From positions 32,144 to 96,143 of the forward strand of contig JAKPPV010000010.1 in NCBI GenBank assembly GCA_029547145.1: 64,000 nucleotides of DNA. The letters are read 5' to 3'. The position numbers and the translations under genes were made by a program. A model generated the notes under the pieces. It was not told the origin of the DNA. It made no database searches and saw only the letters and a list, made by a program, of their open reading frames with translations. This document shows, in pieces, positions 8,196 through 17,154 of this stretch. How positions within the stretch are numbered: position 1 is the first letter of the stretch; every line of letters begins with the position of its first letter. This DNA is from Methanobacteriota archaeon (GTDB taxonomy: Archaea > Halobacteriota > Methanomicrobia > Methanomicrobiales > Methanospirillaceae).

Positions 8196-8618
8196 ATGGT
8201 AACGGTGATCGATGCGGAGAATCTCCTGCTCGGACGACTCGCCTCGGTGGTCGCCAAGCGGGCGCTTGCCGGGGAAGAGATCGCGATCGTCAACTCGGAG
8301 AAGGCGATCGTCTCGGGTGCGCGTGCGCACGTGCTCAGGGACTTCAAGGAGAAGCGTGAGCGCGGTTCGCGCGAGGGCGGCCCGTTCTATCCACGCCGCC
8401 CGGACCACCTCGTGAAGAGGACGATCCGGGGTATGCTCCCGTACAAGCGCGAACGCGGTATCGCCGCCTTCAGGGCGATCAGGACCTACGTCGGAGTCCC
8501 ACCCGAGTTCGCCGACGTCGAGCGGGAGTCCCTCCCCGAGGCGCATATCGACCGGCTGAACAACCCGAGTTACGTGACGATCGGTGCGATCTCGACCTAT
8601 CTCGGTGCAAAATATTGA
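8196..8618 (+). CDS. rpl13: Large ribosomal subunit protein uL13
   Basis: A 140-residue early-assembly 50S protein. [21 protein letters not shown] at the start and [30 protein letters not shown] in the middle are diagnostic. The ATG at 8196 is chosen because GGTGA ends five bases before it; the GTG at 8187 lies inside the eL18 stop region and is less likely. Confidence 0.96.
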   Translation: MVTVIDAENLLLGRLASVVAKRALAGEEIAIVNSEKAIVSGARAHVLRDFKEKRERGSREGGPFYPRRPDHLVKRTIRGMLPYKRERGIAAFRAIRTYVGVPPEFADVERESLPEAHIDRLNNPSYVTIGAISTYLGAKY

Positions 8619-8629
8619 CAGGTGAACGC

Positions 8630-9031
8630 ATGGCGAAGGTGATAAACACCAGCGGAAAGCGCAAGACCGCGATCGCGCGGGCGACCCTGAGAGAGGGTCG
8701 CGGCGTCATCCGGATCAACTCGGTCCCGCTCGAGTCCTATGGCACCGAGCTGACGCGCATGAAGATCTCGGAGCCCCTCCTCCTCAAGCCGGACGGTGTG
8801 AACGGGATCGATGTCTCGATCACGGTGAGCGGCGGCGGGTTCATGGGCCAGGCAGAGGCCGTACGTACCGCACTCGCGCGCGGGCTCGTAAACTGGCACG
8901 GCGACCCGAACCTGAAGGACCTCTTCCTCGGGTACGATCGGACGCTGCTCGTCAACGATTCCCGCCAGAAAGAGGCCAAGAAGCCCCATGGTCGTGGCGC
9001 ACGCGCAAAGTTCCAGAAGTCGTACCGTTAA
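8630..9031 (+). CDS. rps9: Small ribosomal subunit protein uS9
   Basis: A 133-residue protein of the 30S head whose C-terminal tail reaches the P-site tRNA. Diagnostic parts are [21 protein letters not shown] at the start and the C-terminal [22 protein letters not shown], ending in the expected Tyr-Arg. The ATG at 8630 has GGTGA four bases upstream. Confidence 0.97.
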   Translation: MAKVINTSGKRKTAIARATLREGRGVIRINSVPLESYGTELTRMKISEPLLLKPDGVNGIDVSITVSGGGFMGQAEAVRTALARGLVNWHGDPNLKDLFLGYDRTLLVNDSRQKEAKKPHGRGARAKFQKSYR

Positions 9032-9058
9032 GTTAAATTAAGACCGAGAATAACGTGT

Positions 9059-9247
9059 ATGATACCCGTCCGATGTTTTACATGCGGAAAGGTCATCTCG
9101 CCCGCGTGGGATGAGTTCAAGCGGCGGCGGGATGCCGGCGAGGACCCGAAGGGGATCCTCGACGACCTCGGTCTCCATCGGTATTGCTGCCGGAGGATGC
9201 TGCTGACGCACAAAGAGATCATCGACGAAATCAATCCGTACCAATGA
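9059..9247 (+). CDS. rpoN: RNA polymerase subunit N (Rpo10)
   Basis: A 62-residue zinc protein of the polymerase assembly platform, homologous to eukaryotic RPB10. The zinc site is made of CFTCGK near the start and RYCCRR near residue 45. The length is normal for the family. Its TGA is immediately followed by tRNA-Pro. Confidence 0.97.
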   Translation: MIPVRCFTCGKVISPAWDEFKRRRDAGEDPKGILDDLGLHRYCCRRMLLTHKEIIDEINPYQ

Positions 9248-9320
9248 GGGGTCGTGGGGTAGCCTGGAATCCTATGGCGTTCGGGATGCTGTGACCTGAG
9301 TTCGAATCTCAGCGACCCCA
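9248..9320 (+). tRNA. tRNA-Pro (anticodon CGG)
   Basis: The acceptor GGGGTCG pairs with CGACCCC and is followed by discriminator A. The T-arm is CTGAG-TTCGAAT-CTCAG. The anticodon stem TGGCG/TGCTG (several G-U pairs) encloses TTCGGGA, giving anticodon CGG. No CCA is encoded. It lies between rpoN and rpoK with no spacer on the rpoN side, so it must be cut out of the operon mRNA or have its own promoter. Confidence 0.88.
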
Positions 9321-9348
9321 TTCTTATCCAACCATTTTGAGGCAGACG

Positions 9349-9516
9349 ATGGAATCGTACACCCGTTATGAGAAAGCGAGAATCATCGGAGCCCGCGCCC
9401 TCCAGATCTCGATGGGCGCACCCACCCTCATCAACGTCGACAAGAGCGATCCCCTGGAGATTGCACTCAGGGAGTTCGCGGAGAACGTAATTCCGATCAC
9501 GGTCAAGAGGAGGTAG
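9349..9516 (+). CDS. rpoK: RNA polymerase subunit K (Rpo6)
   Basis: A 55-residue subunit homologous to bacterial omega and eukaryotic RPB6, which clamps the largest subunit during assembly. The sequence [20 protein letters not shown], then [17 protein letters not shown] and the ending VIPITVKRR is the conserved family core. It was read directly from the bases because it is short. It sits between tRNA-Pro and enolase, the standard archaeal position. Confidence 0.95.
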   Translation: MESYTRYEKARIIGARALQISMGAPTLINVDKSDPLEIALREFAENVIPITVKRR

Positions 9517-9524
9517 ACAGAAGA

Positions 9525-10718
9525 ATGACGACGATTGAGGCCGTCCGTCTACGGCGGATTCTCGACTCGCGCGGAGATGCGACGGTCGAGGCCGACGTCT
9601 GGACGACCTCCGGTTTCGGTCGTGCCGCTGCCCCCTCAGGGGCGTCCACCGGGACATACGAGGCGAAGGTGAGGCCGGTTGACGAGGCGATCAGGGATGC
9701 GGAGCAGGGGCTCGTCCCCGAGCTGCTGGGCCTCGACGCCGCCGACCAGGCCGGGTTCGACCGGGCGATCCGCGACCACGACGGCACGCCGGACCTCTCG
9801 AAGATCGGTGCGAACGTCGCCGTGGCGCTCTCGCTCGCGAACGCAAAGGCAGCGGCGGCCGCATACGACCAGGAACTCTTCCGCTATCTCGGGGGATGCT
9901 TCGCCTCCGAGACCCCCTTCCCGCTCGGGAACGTGATCGGTGGCGGGGCGCACGCGGTGAACGCAACGGAGATCCAGGAGTTCCTGGTGGTCCCGACAGG
10001 GGCACCGGGTGCCCGGGAAGGGGTCTTCGCGAACGCGGCCGTTCATGCGAAGGTACGGGAGCTCCTGGTCGGGACGAACAGGGGCGCCGGCAAGGGCGAC
10101 GAGGGGGCGTGGGCCCCGGCGATCGACGACCTGGAGGCGTTCGAGGTCCTCCAGCAGGCGGTCGGCATGGTCTCCGACGACCTCGGGTTTTCGATCGGGA
10201 TCGGGATCGACGTCGCGGCGAACGCGCACTGGAAGGACGGGCGGTACCGCTACCGGACCGCCGAGAGGAGCCCCGAGGAGCAGGTCGCCTACATCGCGGA
10301 GCTCGTCGAGCGGTTCGGCCTCATCTACGTCGAGGACCCGCTCCACGAGGAGGACTTCGAGGGTTTCGCCGACCTCTCCGAGGTGGTCGCCGACCGCTGC
10401 CTCGTCTGCGGCGACGACCTCTTCGTCACCAACCCGGAGCGGATCACGAGGGGGATCGAGCTGGGCTCGGCGAACTGCGTGCTGATCAAGCCGAACCAGA
10501 TCGGAACCCTGACCGACACCTACGAGGCGATCCAGCTCGCCCACACCCACGGGCTCGACACGGTGATGAGTCACCGGTCGGGGGAGACGACCGATACCAC
10601 GATTGCACACCTCGCGACCGCTTTCGGCTGCATCTTCCTGAAGTCCGGTGCAGTCGGCGGCGAGCGTATCGCAAAGTTGAATGAACTGATCAGAATCGAG
10701 GAGCAGCTGTACACATGA
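9525..10718 (+). CDS. eno: Enolase (phosphopyruvate hydratase)
   Basis: A 397-residue enzyme that interconverts 2-phosphoglycerate and phosphoenolpyruvate, mainly for gluconeogenesis in a methanogen. Family parts are [16 protein letters not shown] at the start, GASTGTYEA, the [19 protein letters not shown] loop with catalytic residues, the metal ligand region [14 protein letters not shown], the lysine in [12 protein letters not shown], and [11 protein letters not shown]. It is slightly shorter than most enolases but has all blocks. The ATG is eight bases after rpoK. Confidence 0.96.
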   Translation: MTTIEAVRLRRILDSRGDATVEADVWTTSGFGRAAAPSGASTGTYEAKVRPVDEAIRDAEQGLVPELLGLDAADQAGFDRAIRDHDGTPDLSKIGANVAVALSLANAKAAAAAYDQELFRYLGGCFASETPFPLGNVIGGGAHAVNATEIQEFLVVPTGAPGAREGVFANAAVHAKVRELLVGTNRGAGKGDEGAWAPAIDDLEAFEVLQQAVGMVSDDLGFSIGIGIDVAANAHWKDGRYRYRTAERSPEEQVAYIAELVERFGLIYVEDPLHEEDFEGFADLSEVVADRCLVCGDDLFVTNPERITRGIELGSANCVLIKPNQIGTLTDTYEAIQLAHTHGLDTVMSHRSGETTDTTIAHLATAFGCIFLKSGAVGGERIAKLNELIRIEEQLYT

Positions 10719-11323
10719 CGGCATATGAGATGGAGATCGAGCTCGCCGAACCGCTCGTCCCGGTCGAGGAGTACCTCGCCGCCGGAATTCACATCGGCAC
10801 CCAGCAGAAGAGCAAGGACATGAAGAAGTTCATCTACCGCGTCCGCGGGGATGGGCTCTACATCATCGACATCCGCGAGACGGACGAGCGGATCAAGACC
10901 GCCGCCAAGTTCCTCTCGCAGTTCAACCCATCGAACATCCTGGTCGTCACCTCGCGCCAGTACGGCCAGTACCCGGCCCGCCGGTTCGCGGATGCAATCG
11001 GAGCGATCGCCGCCACCGGCAGGTTCGTGCCCGGCCGTATGACCAACCAGAACCTCCACGGATACATCGAACCGGAGGTGGTGCTGGTGACGGATCCGAT
11101 CGGGGACGCCCAGGCGATCAGGGAGGCGGTGCAGTCCGGCATCCCCGTCGTCGCCCTCTGCGACACCAACAACATGACCCAGTTCGTCGACCTCGTGATC
11201 CCGACCAACAACAAGGGGCGCAAGGCGCTCTCGATGGTCTACTACCTGCTCACGCGCGAGATGCTCCGCCTCCGCGGCATCCAGACGTCGCTGACGCAGG
11301 AGGATTTCGAGACCGATCTGTAG
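10715..11323 (+). CDS. rps2: Small ribosomal subunit protein uS2
   Basis: A 202-residue 30S body protein. [32 protein letters not shown] and [14 protein letters not shown] are archaeal S2 blocks, followed by FVPGRMTNQ and [17 protein letters not shown]. The start overlaps the enolase stop by four bases, so the two are probably translationally coupled. Confidence 0.96.
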   Translation: MTAYEMEIELAEPLVPVEEYLAAGIHIGTQQKSKDMKKFIYRVRGDGLYIIDIRETDERIKTAAKFLSQFNPSNILVVTSRQYGQYPARRFADAIGAIAATGRFVPGRMTNQNLHGYIEPEVVLVTDPIGDAQAIREAVQSGIPVVALCDTNNMTQFVDLVIPTNNKGRKALSMVYYLLTREMLRLRGIQTSLTQEDFETDL

Positions 11324-11353
11324 ATATACGATGAGGCAGGAGAAGCTCCTCCC

Positions 11354-12148
11354 ATGAAGGTCAGGACACCGGCGGTTGCAGGTATGTTCTACCCGGGGGA
11401 GCCTCACCACCTCGAGCAGCTGCTCGAGCGGTTCTTCCTCGAAGCGGGACCGGACAGGGGGTGCGATCCCTTCGCGATCGTCGCCCCCCATGCCGGGTAC
11501 GTCTACTCCGGGGCGGTGGCGGCCTCGGCCTACGCCACGCTGCCCCGGGACTTCGACGGGACGTTCGTCGTCGTCGGCCCCTCTCACGGGGGGTACCCGA
11601 CATGCGCGTCCTCGATCCCGTGGGAGACGCCGCTCGGGATCGTGGACGTGGACGAGGACCTCGTCCGTGCCCTCGGGATCCCCGTGAACGAGCTGTACAT
11701 GCGCGACGAGCATGCGCTCGAGGTGCAGATGCCGTTCATCAAGTACCGTTTTCCCCGTGCACGTGTCGCGCCCGTGATGATGGGTCTCCAGGACCTCGGA
11801 TCGGCCGAACTGCTCGGCGCCCGGATCGAGCGTGCGATCACCGGGACCGGCCGGGACGTCCGGGTGGTCGCCTCCAGCGACTTCTCGCACTACGTCCCCG
11901 CACCGGTGGCGCGCTCCCAGGACCTGTATGCGATCGAGGCGCTCGCCGACCTCGACCTCGAGCTCTTCTACGAGCGGATCGCCGAGCGGCGGGTCTCTGC
12001 GTGCGGGTACGGCCCGATCGCCGTCGCCTGCACCGTCGCCGAGGCCCTTGGAGCCCGCCACGCCCGCCTGGTCCGGTACGCGACGAGCGGCGACGTGACG
12101 GGGGACCACGCCTCGGTGGTGGGGTACGCGGCACTTGCGGTGGTGTAG
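11354..12148 (+). CDS. Memo family protein
   Basis: A 264-residue member of the Memo family (AmmeMemoRadiSam system protein B), related to extradiol-dioxygenase-fold proteins. Visible blocks are VRTPAVAGMFYPGEPHHLE at the start, IVAPHAGYVYSGAVAASAYA with a conserved His, the DEHALEVQMPF motif and SSDFSHYVP near residue 180. In archaea it is usually encoded between uS2 and mevalonate kinase, as here. Its biochemical role is not established. The start is at ATG 11354 with GGAGAAG upstream. Confidence 0.9.
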   Translation: MKVRTPAVAGMFYPGEPHHLEQLLERFFLEAGPDRGCDPFAIVAPHAGYVYSGAVAASAYATLPRDFDGTFVVVGPSHGGYPTCASSIPWETPLGIVDVDEDLVRALGIPVNELYMRDEHALEVQMPFIKYRFPRARVAPVMMGLQDLGSAELLGARIERAITGTGRDVRVVASSDFSHYVPAPVARSQDLYAIEALADLDLELFYERIAERRVSACGYGPIAVACTVAEALGARHARLVRYATSGDVTGDHASVVGYAALAVV

Positions 12149-12149
12149 G

Positions 12150-13019
12150 GTGGCGACGTGGTCGGCCCCGGGCAAGATCTTCCTGTTCGGGGAGCATGCC
12201 GTGGTCTATGGCAAACCAGGCCTCGCCATGGCGATCAAACCCCGCGTCCACGTCACCGTCCGCCGCCACCGCAACCCGGCACCGGCGAAGTCACCCTACA
12301 TCGACCAGTGCTTTCGGGAGCTCGGGGTCCGGGGCTCGGTCTACGTCTCGAGCCAGATGCCGTCCTCCGCGGGCCTCGGTTCCTCCGCCGCCGTGACGGT
12401 GGCAACCCTCTCCGCCGCGAACGACGAGTTCGAACTCGGGCTCGAACGGGAGGAGATCGCCGCCATCGGACACCGTATCGAGCAGTCGGTCCAGAAGGGC
12501 CGCGCGTCACCCACCGACACCTACGTCTCGACGATGGGGGGTCTCGTCCTGATCATGGGCGACTCCCGGCGGCGGATCCCGCCGGCGAACCTGAACCTGG
12601 TGATCGGCAACACCCAGGTCTCCCACAGCACCTCGCGTATGGTCGAACTGGTGGCCGAGGAACGGGAGCGGAGACCCGGCGTGATCTCCCCGATCCTGGA
12701 GGCGATCGGCGCCCTGACCCTCGAGGGGCTCCGCAGCCTGGACGAGCCCCGCGAACTCGGACGGCTCATGAACGTCAATCACGCCCTTTTAGATGCGATC
12801 GGCGTCGGGCACACGTCCCTCACCAGGCTGGTGCTCGCCGCCCGGGGGGCGGGGGCATTCGGGGCGAAGCTGACCGGTGCCGGAGGCGGGGGCTGTATGA
12901 TCGCCCTCTCCCCGAAGAACGGAAAGACGCGGATCGCCGGCGCCCTGGACGCCGCCGGGGGGCGGGCCTTCGTCACCACCATCGACACCGCAGGAGTCAG
13001 GAAGGAGCATGATGCCTGA
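12150..13019 (+). CDS. mvk: Mevalonate kinase
   Basis: A 289-residue GHMP kinase that phosphorylates mevalonate with ATP, the entry to the archaeal isoprenoid route. SAPGKIFLFGEHAVVYGKPGLA is the N-terminal motif, PSSAGLGSSAAVTVA is the phosphate-binding loop (about residues 70-85) and KLTGAGGGGCMIAL is the C-terminal GHMP motif. GTG at 12150 is taken as start because it sits just before the conserved N-terminus and directly after the Memo stop. It is followed by IPK with a short overlap. Confidence 0.95.
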   Translation: MATWSAPGKIFLFGEHAVVYGKPGLAMAIKPRVHVTVRRHRNPAPAKSPYIDQCFRELGVRGSVYVSSQMPSSAGLGSSAAVTVATLSAANDEFELGLEREEIAAIGHRIEQSVQKGRASPTDTYVSTMGGLVLIMGDSRRRIPPANLNLVIGNTQVSHSTSRMVELVAEERERRPGVISPILEAIGALTLEGLRSLDEPRELGRLMNVNHALLDAIGVGHTSLTRLVLAARGAGAFGAKLTGAGGGGCMIALSPKNGKTRIAGALDAAGGRAFVTTIDTAGVRKEHDA

Positions 13020-13770
13020 ACCGGTCCTCCTCAAGCTGGGAGGCTCGATCGTCACCGACAAACGGGGCGACTGCGCGGTCGACCGACAGGGAATCTCCCG
13101 TTGCGCCGCGATCCTTGCACGGAACGGGTTCTCCGGCCTTCTGATCCACGGTGCCGGGTCGTGCGGGCACCCCGAGGCGCAGCGGTACGGAATCGCCCGC
13201 GGCGTCGGGCGGGAGAACCGCGGGGGGATCGCCGTCACTCACGAGGCGGTCGGAGGTCTCAACCGGGCCCTCGTGGAGGCCCTCCGCGACGCCGGAGTCG
13301 AAGCGATCGGGATCCACCCGCTCGCCTCGTGCACGGCCGAAGACGGCCGGATCGTCTCGTTCGAGCTCGAACCCCTCCGGCTCCTCCTCGATCTGGGGTG
13401 CGTCCCGGTCCTCCACGGCGACGTGGTGATGGACCGGGAGCGCGGTGCCTGCATCGTCTCCGGGGACCAGCTCGTCTCGTACCTCGCCCAGCGGCTCGGG
13501 TTCACCCGGATCGGGCTCGTGACGGATGTGCCCGGAGTGCTCTCGGGCGGTGCCGTGGTCCCGAGGCTGACACGCCGGCAGGCGCGGGAACTCTCCATCG
13601 GCGCTTCATCGATGACGGACGTGACCGGGGGGATGGCCGGAAAGATCGACGAGCTCCTCCGCCTCGCGAACGCGGGCATCTCGTCTCACATCTTCTCCCT
13701 CGACCGGCTCGAAGACTTCCTCGCCGGACGCCCGCATGGCGGCACCGAGATCCTCCCGGAGGAGTCATGA
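13012..13770 (+). CDS. ipk: Isopentenyl phosphate kinase
   Basis: A 252-residue amino-acid-kinase-fold enzyme that converts isopentenyl phosphate to isopentenyl diphosphate, a hallmark of the archaeal mevalonate variants. Blocks are LLKLGGSIVTDKRG, LIHGAGSCGHPEAQRYG (with the conserved substrate His), LHGDVVMDRERGACIVSGDQ and VTGGMAGKIDEL. Two ATGs are adjacent; 13012 has better spacing to GGAG. It overlaps mevalonate kinase by eight bases and the isomerase by four. Confidence 0.95.
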   Translation: MPEPVLLKLGGSIVTDKRGDCAVDRQGISRCAAILARNGFSGLLIHGAGSCGHPEAQRYGIARGVGRENRGGIAVTHEAVGGLNRALVEALRDAGVEAIGIHPLASCTAEDGRIVSFELEPLRLLLDLGCVPVLHGDVVMDRERGACIVSGDQLVSYLAQRLGFTRIGLVTDVPGVLSGGAVVPRLTRRQARELSIGASSMTDVTGGMAGKIDELLRLANAGISSHIFSLDRLEDFLAGRPHGGTEILPEES

Positions 13771-14834
13771 ACCCGCCAGGGGGCCGGACCTCCTCCCGCA
13801 AGCTCGACCATCTGCGCATCTGCTGCGACGAGATGGTCGAGACCGGCGATGCCGGGTTTGCCGACGTGTTGCTGGTCCACAACGCCCTCCCGGAGTGTGA
13901 CATGGACCGGATCTCGACCGGGACCCGGTTCCTCGGGCACCCGTTCGGGGCACCGCTGGTGATCGCCGCGATGACCGGCGGTCACCCGGAGGCGACCAGG
14001 ATCAACGCCCGTCTCGGCGCCGCCGCAGAACGCTTCGGCCTCGGGATCGGGGTCGGGTCTCAGCGGGCGGCGCTTGAGGACCCGGCACAGGTCGAAAGTT
14101 TTCGCGTGGTGCGGGACAACGCCCCCTCCGCCTTCGTGATCGCGAACCTGGGAGCGGTCCAGCTGCGGGACCGGGGTGCGGACTGGGCGGACCGGGCCGT
14201 CGAGATGATCGGGGCGGACGCGCTCGCGATCCACCTCAACTTCCTCCAGGAGGCGATTCAGCCGGAGGGTGACCGGGACGCGACCGGGTGCCTGGAGGCG
14301 ATCGAACGGCTCTGCCGGGAAGCCCCGTACCCCGTCATCGTCAAGGAGACGGGGAACGGGATCTCCGGCGAGGTCGCACGCCGGCTCTTCGGCGCCGGCG
14401 TGGCGGCGATCGACACCGGTGGGCTCGGCGGCACCTCGTGGGCGGTGATCGAGTCGATACGGGCCCGCGAGAGCGGGAGACCCGGGGACGAGCGGCTCCG
14501 CGCGCTCGGCGAGACCTTCCGCACCTGGGGGCTCCCGACCGTGTTCAGCCTCATCGAGTGCCGTCGGTTCGGCGGACCGGTGATCGCAACCGGCGGCGTC
14601 AGGACCGGCATCGACGCCGCGAAGGCGATCGCCCTCGGGGCATCCCTCGCCGGCATGGCACTTCCCCTGCTTGCACCCGCCCGGGCCGGCCAGGACGCGC
14701 TCGACGCCCGGATCGAACGCGTGATCGACGAGCTCCGCGTGGCGATGTTCCTCACGGGCTCCCCCGACCTGGCGGCACTCTCGTCCGCACGGACGGTCCT
14801 CGGAGGACAGATACGCTCACTCATTCAACCATAG
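13767..14834 (+). CDS. fni: Isopentenyl-diphosphate delta-isomerase, type 2
   Basis: A 355-residue FMN-dependent enzyme that interconverts IPP and DMAPP. The TIM-barrel blocks read RKLDHLRICC, FLGHPFGAPLVIAAMTGGHPEA, GIGVGSQRAAL, ALAIHLNFLQEAIQPEGD (with the active-site Gln), VKETGNGISG, IDTGGLGGTSW and VIATGGVRTGIDAAKAIALGA. Its ATG overlaps the IPK stop as ATGA. It supplies DMAPP for the prenyl synthase two genes downstream. Confidence 0.95.
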   Translation: MNPPGGRTSSRKLDHLRICCDEMVETGDAGFADVLLVHNALPECDMDRISTGTRFLGHPFGAPLVIAAMTGGHPEATRINARLGAAAERFGLGIGVGSQRAALEDPAQVESFRVVRDNAPSAFVIANLGAVQLRDRGADWADRAVEMIGADALAIHLNFLQEAIQPEGDRDATGCLEAIERLCREAPYPVIVKETGNGISGEVARRLFGAGVAAIDTGGLGGTSWAVIESIRARESGRPGDERLRALGETFRTWGLPTVFSLIECRRFGGPVIATGGVRTGIDAAKAIALGASLAGMALPLLAPARAGQDALDARIERVIDELRVAMFLTGSPDLAALSSARTVLGGQIRSLIQP

Positions 14835-14843
14835 GAGATACAG

Positions 14844-16181
14844 ATGGATATCGAGATCATCGCCGTCGGCGGATACGACGAGGTCGGCAGGAACATGACC
14901 GCCGTCCGCTGTGGCAAGGAGATCGTCATCTTCGACATGGGCCTGCGCCTCGACCAGGTCATGATCCACGAGGATGCCGAGATCGAGAACATGCACTCGC
15001 TGGACCTGATCCAGATCAGGGCGATCCCGGACGATACGATCATGAACACGATCGAGGGGCAGGTCAAGGCGATCGTCTGCACGCATGGGCACCTGGACCA
15101 CATCGGGGCGATCCCCAAGCTGGCCCACCGGTACAACGCACCGGTGATCAGCACCCCGTATACGACCGAGCTGATCCGTCAGCAGATACAGGGCGAGAAC
15201 AAGTTCGAGGTGAACAACAAGCTCTTCGCCCTCAAGTCGGGCGGCAAGTACACGATCTCGCCACATCTCGTCATCGAGTTCGTCCGGATGCAGCACTCCA
15301 TCATCGACGCGGTCGCCGCCGTCCTCTGGACTCCCCACGGGGCGGTGGTCTATGCCTGTGATTTCAAGCTCGACCGGACGCCGGTGATCGGCGAGCCCCC
15401 CGACTTCGCGCGCCTTGCCCAGATCGGGAAGGAGGGCGTCCTGGCGGTGATCGTCGAGGCGGTGAACATCGACCAGAAGGGTCGCTGCCCGTCCGAGCGG
15501 ATCGCACGGGATCTCGTCCGGGACACCATGAAGAGCTTCGAGGACGACCGGTCGGCGATCATCGTCTCCACCTTCGCATCGCACATCTCGAGGGTGAAGA
15601 CGATCGCGGAGTGCGCGCACGAGATGGGGCGCAAACCCGTCCTGCTCGGGCGTTCGATGGAGCGTTATTCGTCGACCGCCGAACAGATGAAGCTGGTCGC
15701 GTATCCCCAGTCGACCTCGATGTTCGGGAATCGCCGGACCGTCGAGCGTACGATGCGCCGGATCATGAAGACCGGGACCGAGCAGTTCGTGCCGATCGTC
15801 ACCGGGAACCAGGGTGAGCCCGGCGCCGTCCTGACCCGGATCGTGAACGGCGAGACCCCCTACAAGATCAACCCCGGGGACAAGGTCCTCTTCTCGGCGA
15901 ACGTGATCCCGAACCCGCTCAACTACGGCAACCGCTACCTGACGGAGGTGAGACTCCGGATGGCAGGAGCCCGGATCTTCGACAGGCTCCATGTATCGGG
16001 CCATGCCTACCGCGAGGACCACTACGAGTTGCTGCAGCTCCTCAAGCCACAGCACATCGTTCCCGCTCATGCGGCACTCCCCGTCACTGCCCAGTACGTG
16101 GAGTTCGCCGCCGACCTCGGGTATTCGACGAAGAGCGACCTTCACCTCATGCAGAACGGGCAGCGGGTGAAGATCCACTAG
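14844..16181 (+). CDS. rnj: Ribonuclease J (archaeal)
   Basis: A 445-residue metallo-beta-lactamase/beta-CASP exonuclease that degrades 5'-monophosphorylated RNA in the 5'-3' direction. The zinc motif CTHGHLDHIG is at about residues 75-84 and a further ligand lies in VYACDFKLD. The beta-CASP region includes IIVSTFASHISRV and the NQGEPGAVLTRI block, and LHVSGHAYREDHYELLQLLKPQHIVPAHA holds the last motifs. It has no bacterial-type C-terminal extension. RNase J commonly sits in this isoprenoid cluster in euryarchaea. Confidence 0.92.
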   Translation: MDIEIIAVGGYDEVGRNMTAVRCGKEIVIFDMGLRLDQVMIHEDAEIENMHSLDLIQIRAIPDDTIMNTIEGQVKAIVCTHGHLDHIGAIPKLAHRYNAPVISTPYTTELIRQQIQGENKFEVNNKLFALKSGGKYTISPHLVIEFVRMQHSIIDAVAAVLWTPHGAVVYACDFKLDRTPVIGEPPDFARLAQIGKEGVLAVIVEAVNIDQKGRCPSERIARDLVRDTMKSFEDDRSAIIVSTFASHISRVKTIAECAHEMGRKPVLLGRSMERYSSTAEQMKLVAYPQSTSMFGNRRTVERTMRRIMKTGTEQFVPIVTGNQGEPGAVLTRIVNGETPYKINPGDKVLFSANVIPNPLNYGNRYLTEVRLRMAGARIFDRLHVSGHAYREDHYELLQLLKPQHIVPAHAALPVTAQYVEFAADLGYSTKSDLHLMQNGQRVKIH

Positions 16182-16190
16182 GAGAGGAAG

Positions 16191-17153
16191 ATGGAACTGG
16201 ATGCCTATCTCGAAGTTGCGGCCGATCATGTCGACCGCCTGATCGACCGGTATTTCGGCGCCCCGGTGGGCGACCTGAACCGCGCTGCCGCCCACCTGCT
16301 CACCGCCGGTGGCAAGCGTCTCCGCCCCGCGCTCCTGATGCTCGCCGCCGACGCAGTCCGCCCGCACTCGTCGGACGACCTGATGCCCGCGGCGCTCGCG
16401 CTGGAACTGACGCACACCTTCACCCTGATCCACGACGACATCATGGACCGGGACATGTTCCGGCGCGGGGTGCCGACCGTGAACAACCGCTGGGATGAGC
16501 CGACCGCGATCCTGGCCGGAGACGTGCTCTATTCGCGGGCATTCTCGTTCCTGATCGGGGCGATCGCACCGGAGGCGGCCCGGCTCCGCGCGGTCGGTAT
16601 GCTCGCGATCACCTGCGACGAACTCTGTCTCGGTCAGCACCTGGACATGTCGTTCGCCTCCCGCGACGACGTGACCGAGGGAGAGTACCTGGATATGGTC
16701 GAGAAGAAGACAGGCTCGCTCTACGCAGCCTCAGCGGCGATCGGCGCAGTCCTCGCCGGCGCGAGCGAGCCCCAGATCGAGGTCCTCCACCGGTTCGGCC
16801 TCGCCTGTGGCGTCGCGTTCCAGATCCAGGACGACCTGATCGACCTGCTCGCACCCCCGGGGACGAGCGGCAAGGACCGGGGTTCCGACATCCGTGAGGG
16901 CAAGTCGACCCTGATCACGATCCTGGCCCGCGAGAAGGGGATCGACCTTGCCCCCTACCGCCGACCCCTCACCGGGGCAGAGTGCGAGGACCTGATCGGC
17001 CTCCTCACCGACCATGGGGTGATCGGGGAGGTCCGGGAACGGGCCCGGCGGATCGTGCAGGACGCCTCGTCCCTGCTCCGCGTGCTGCCCGAAACGGAGG
17101 AGCGGCGCCTCCTGGTCGCTCTCGGCGAGTACTTCGTAACGAGGGGCGCATAA
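16191..17153 (+). CDS. idsA: Polyprenyl (geranylgeranyl/farnesyl) diphosphate synthase
   Basis: A 320-residue trans-prenyltransferase that condenses IPP with allylic diphosphates to C20 (or C15) for archaeal lipids and carotenoids. The first Asp-rich motif is HDDIMDRD (about residue 83) and the second is QIQDDLIDLLA (about 215). AGGKRLRPALLML is the IPP-binding block. Chain length cannot be read with certainty. The carotenoid genes begin 1.7 kb downstream, so GGPP would be its natural product. Confidence 0.92.
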   Translation: MELDAYLEVAADHVDRLIDRYFGAPVGDLNRAAAHLLTAGGKRLRPALLMLAADAVRPHSSDDLMPAALALELTHTFTLIHDDIMDRDMFRRGVPTVNNRWDEPTAILAGDVLYSRAFSFLIGAIAPEAARLRAVGMLAITCDELCLGQHLDMSFASRDDVTEGEYLDMVEKKTGSLYAASAAIGAVLAGASEPQIEVLHRFGLACGVAFQIQDDLIDLLAPPGTSGKDRGSDIREGKSTLITILAREKGIDLAPYRRPLTGAECEDLIGLLTDHGVIGEVRERARRIVQDASSLLRVLPETEERRLLVALGEYFVTRGA

Positions 17154-17154
17154 C

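Noticed and set aside
14817..16640. 607-codon open frame on the minus strand
   Set aside because: Antisense to RNase J and idsA; product shows no family blocks.
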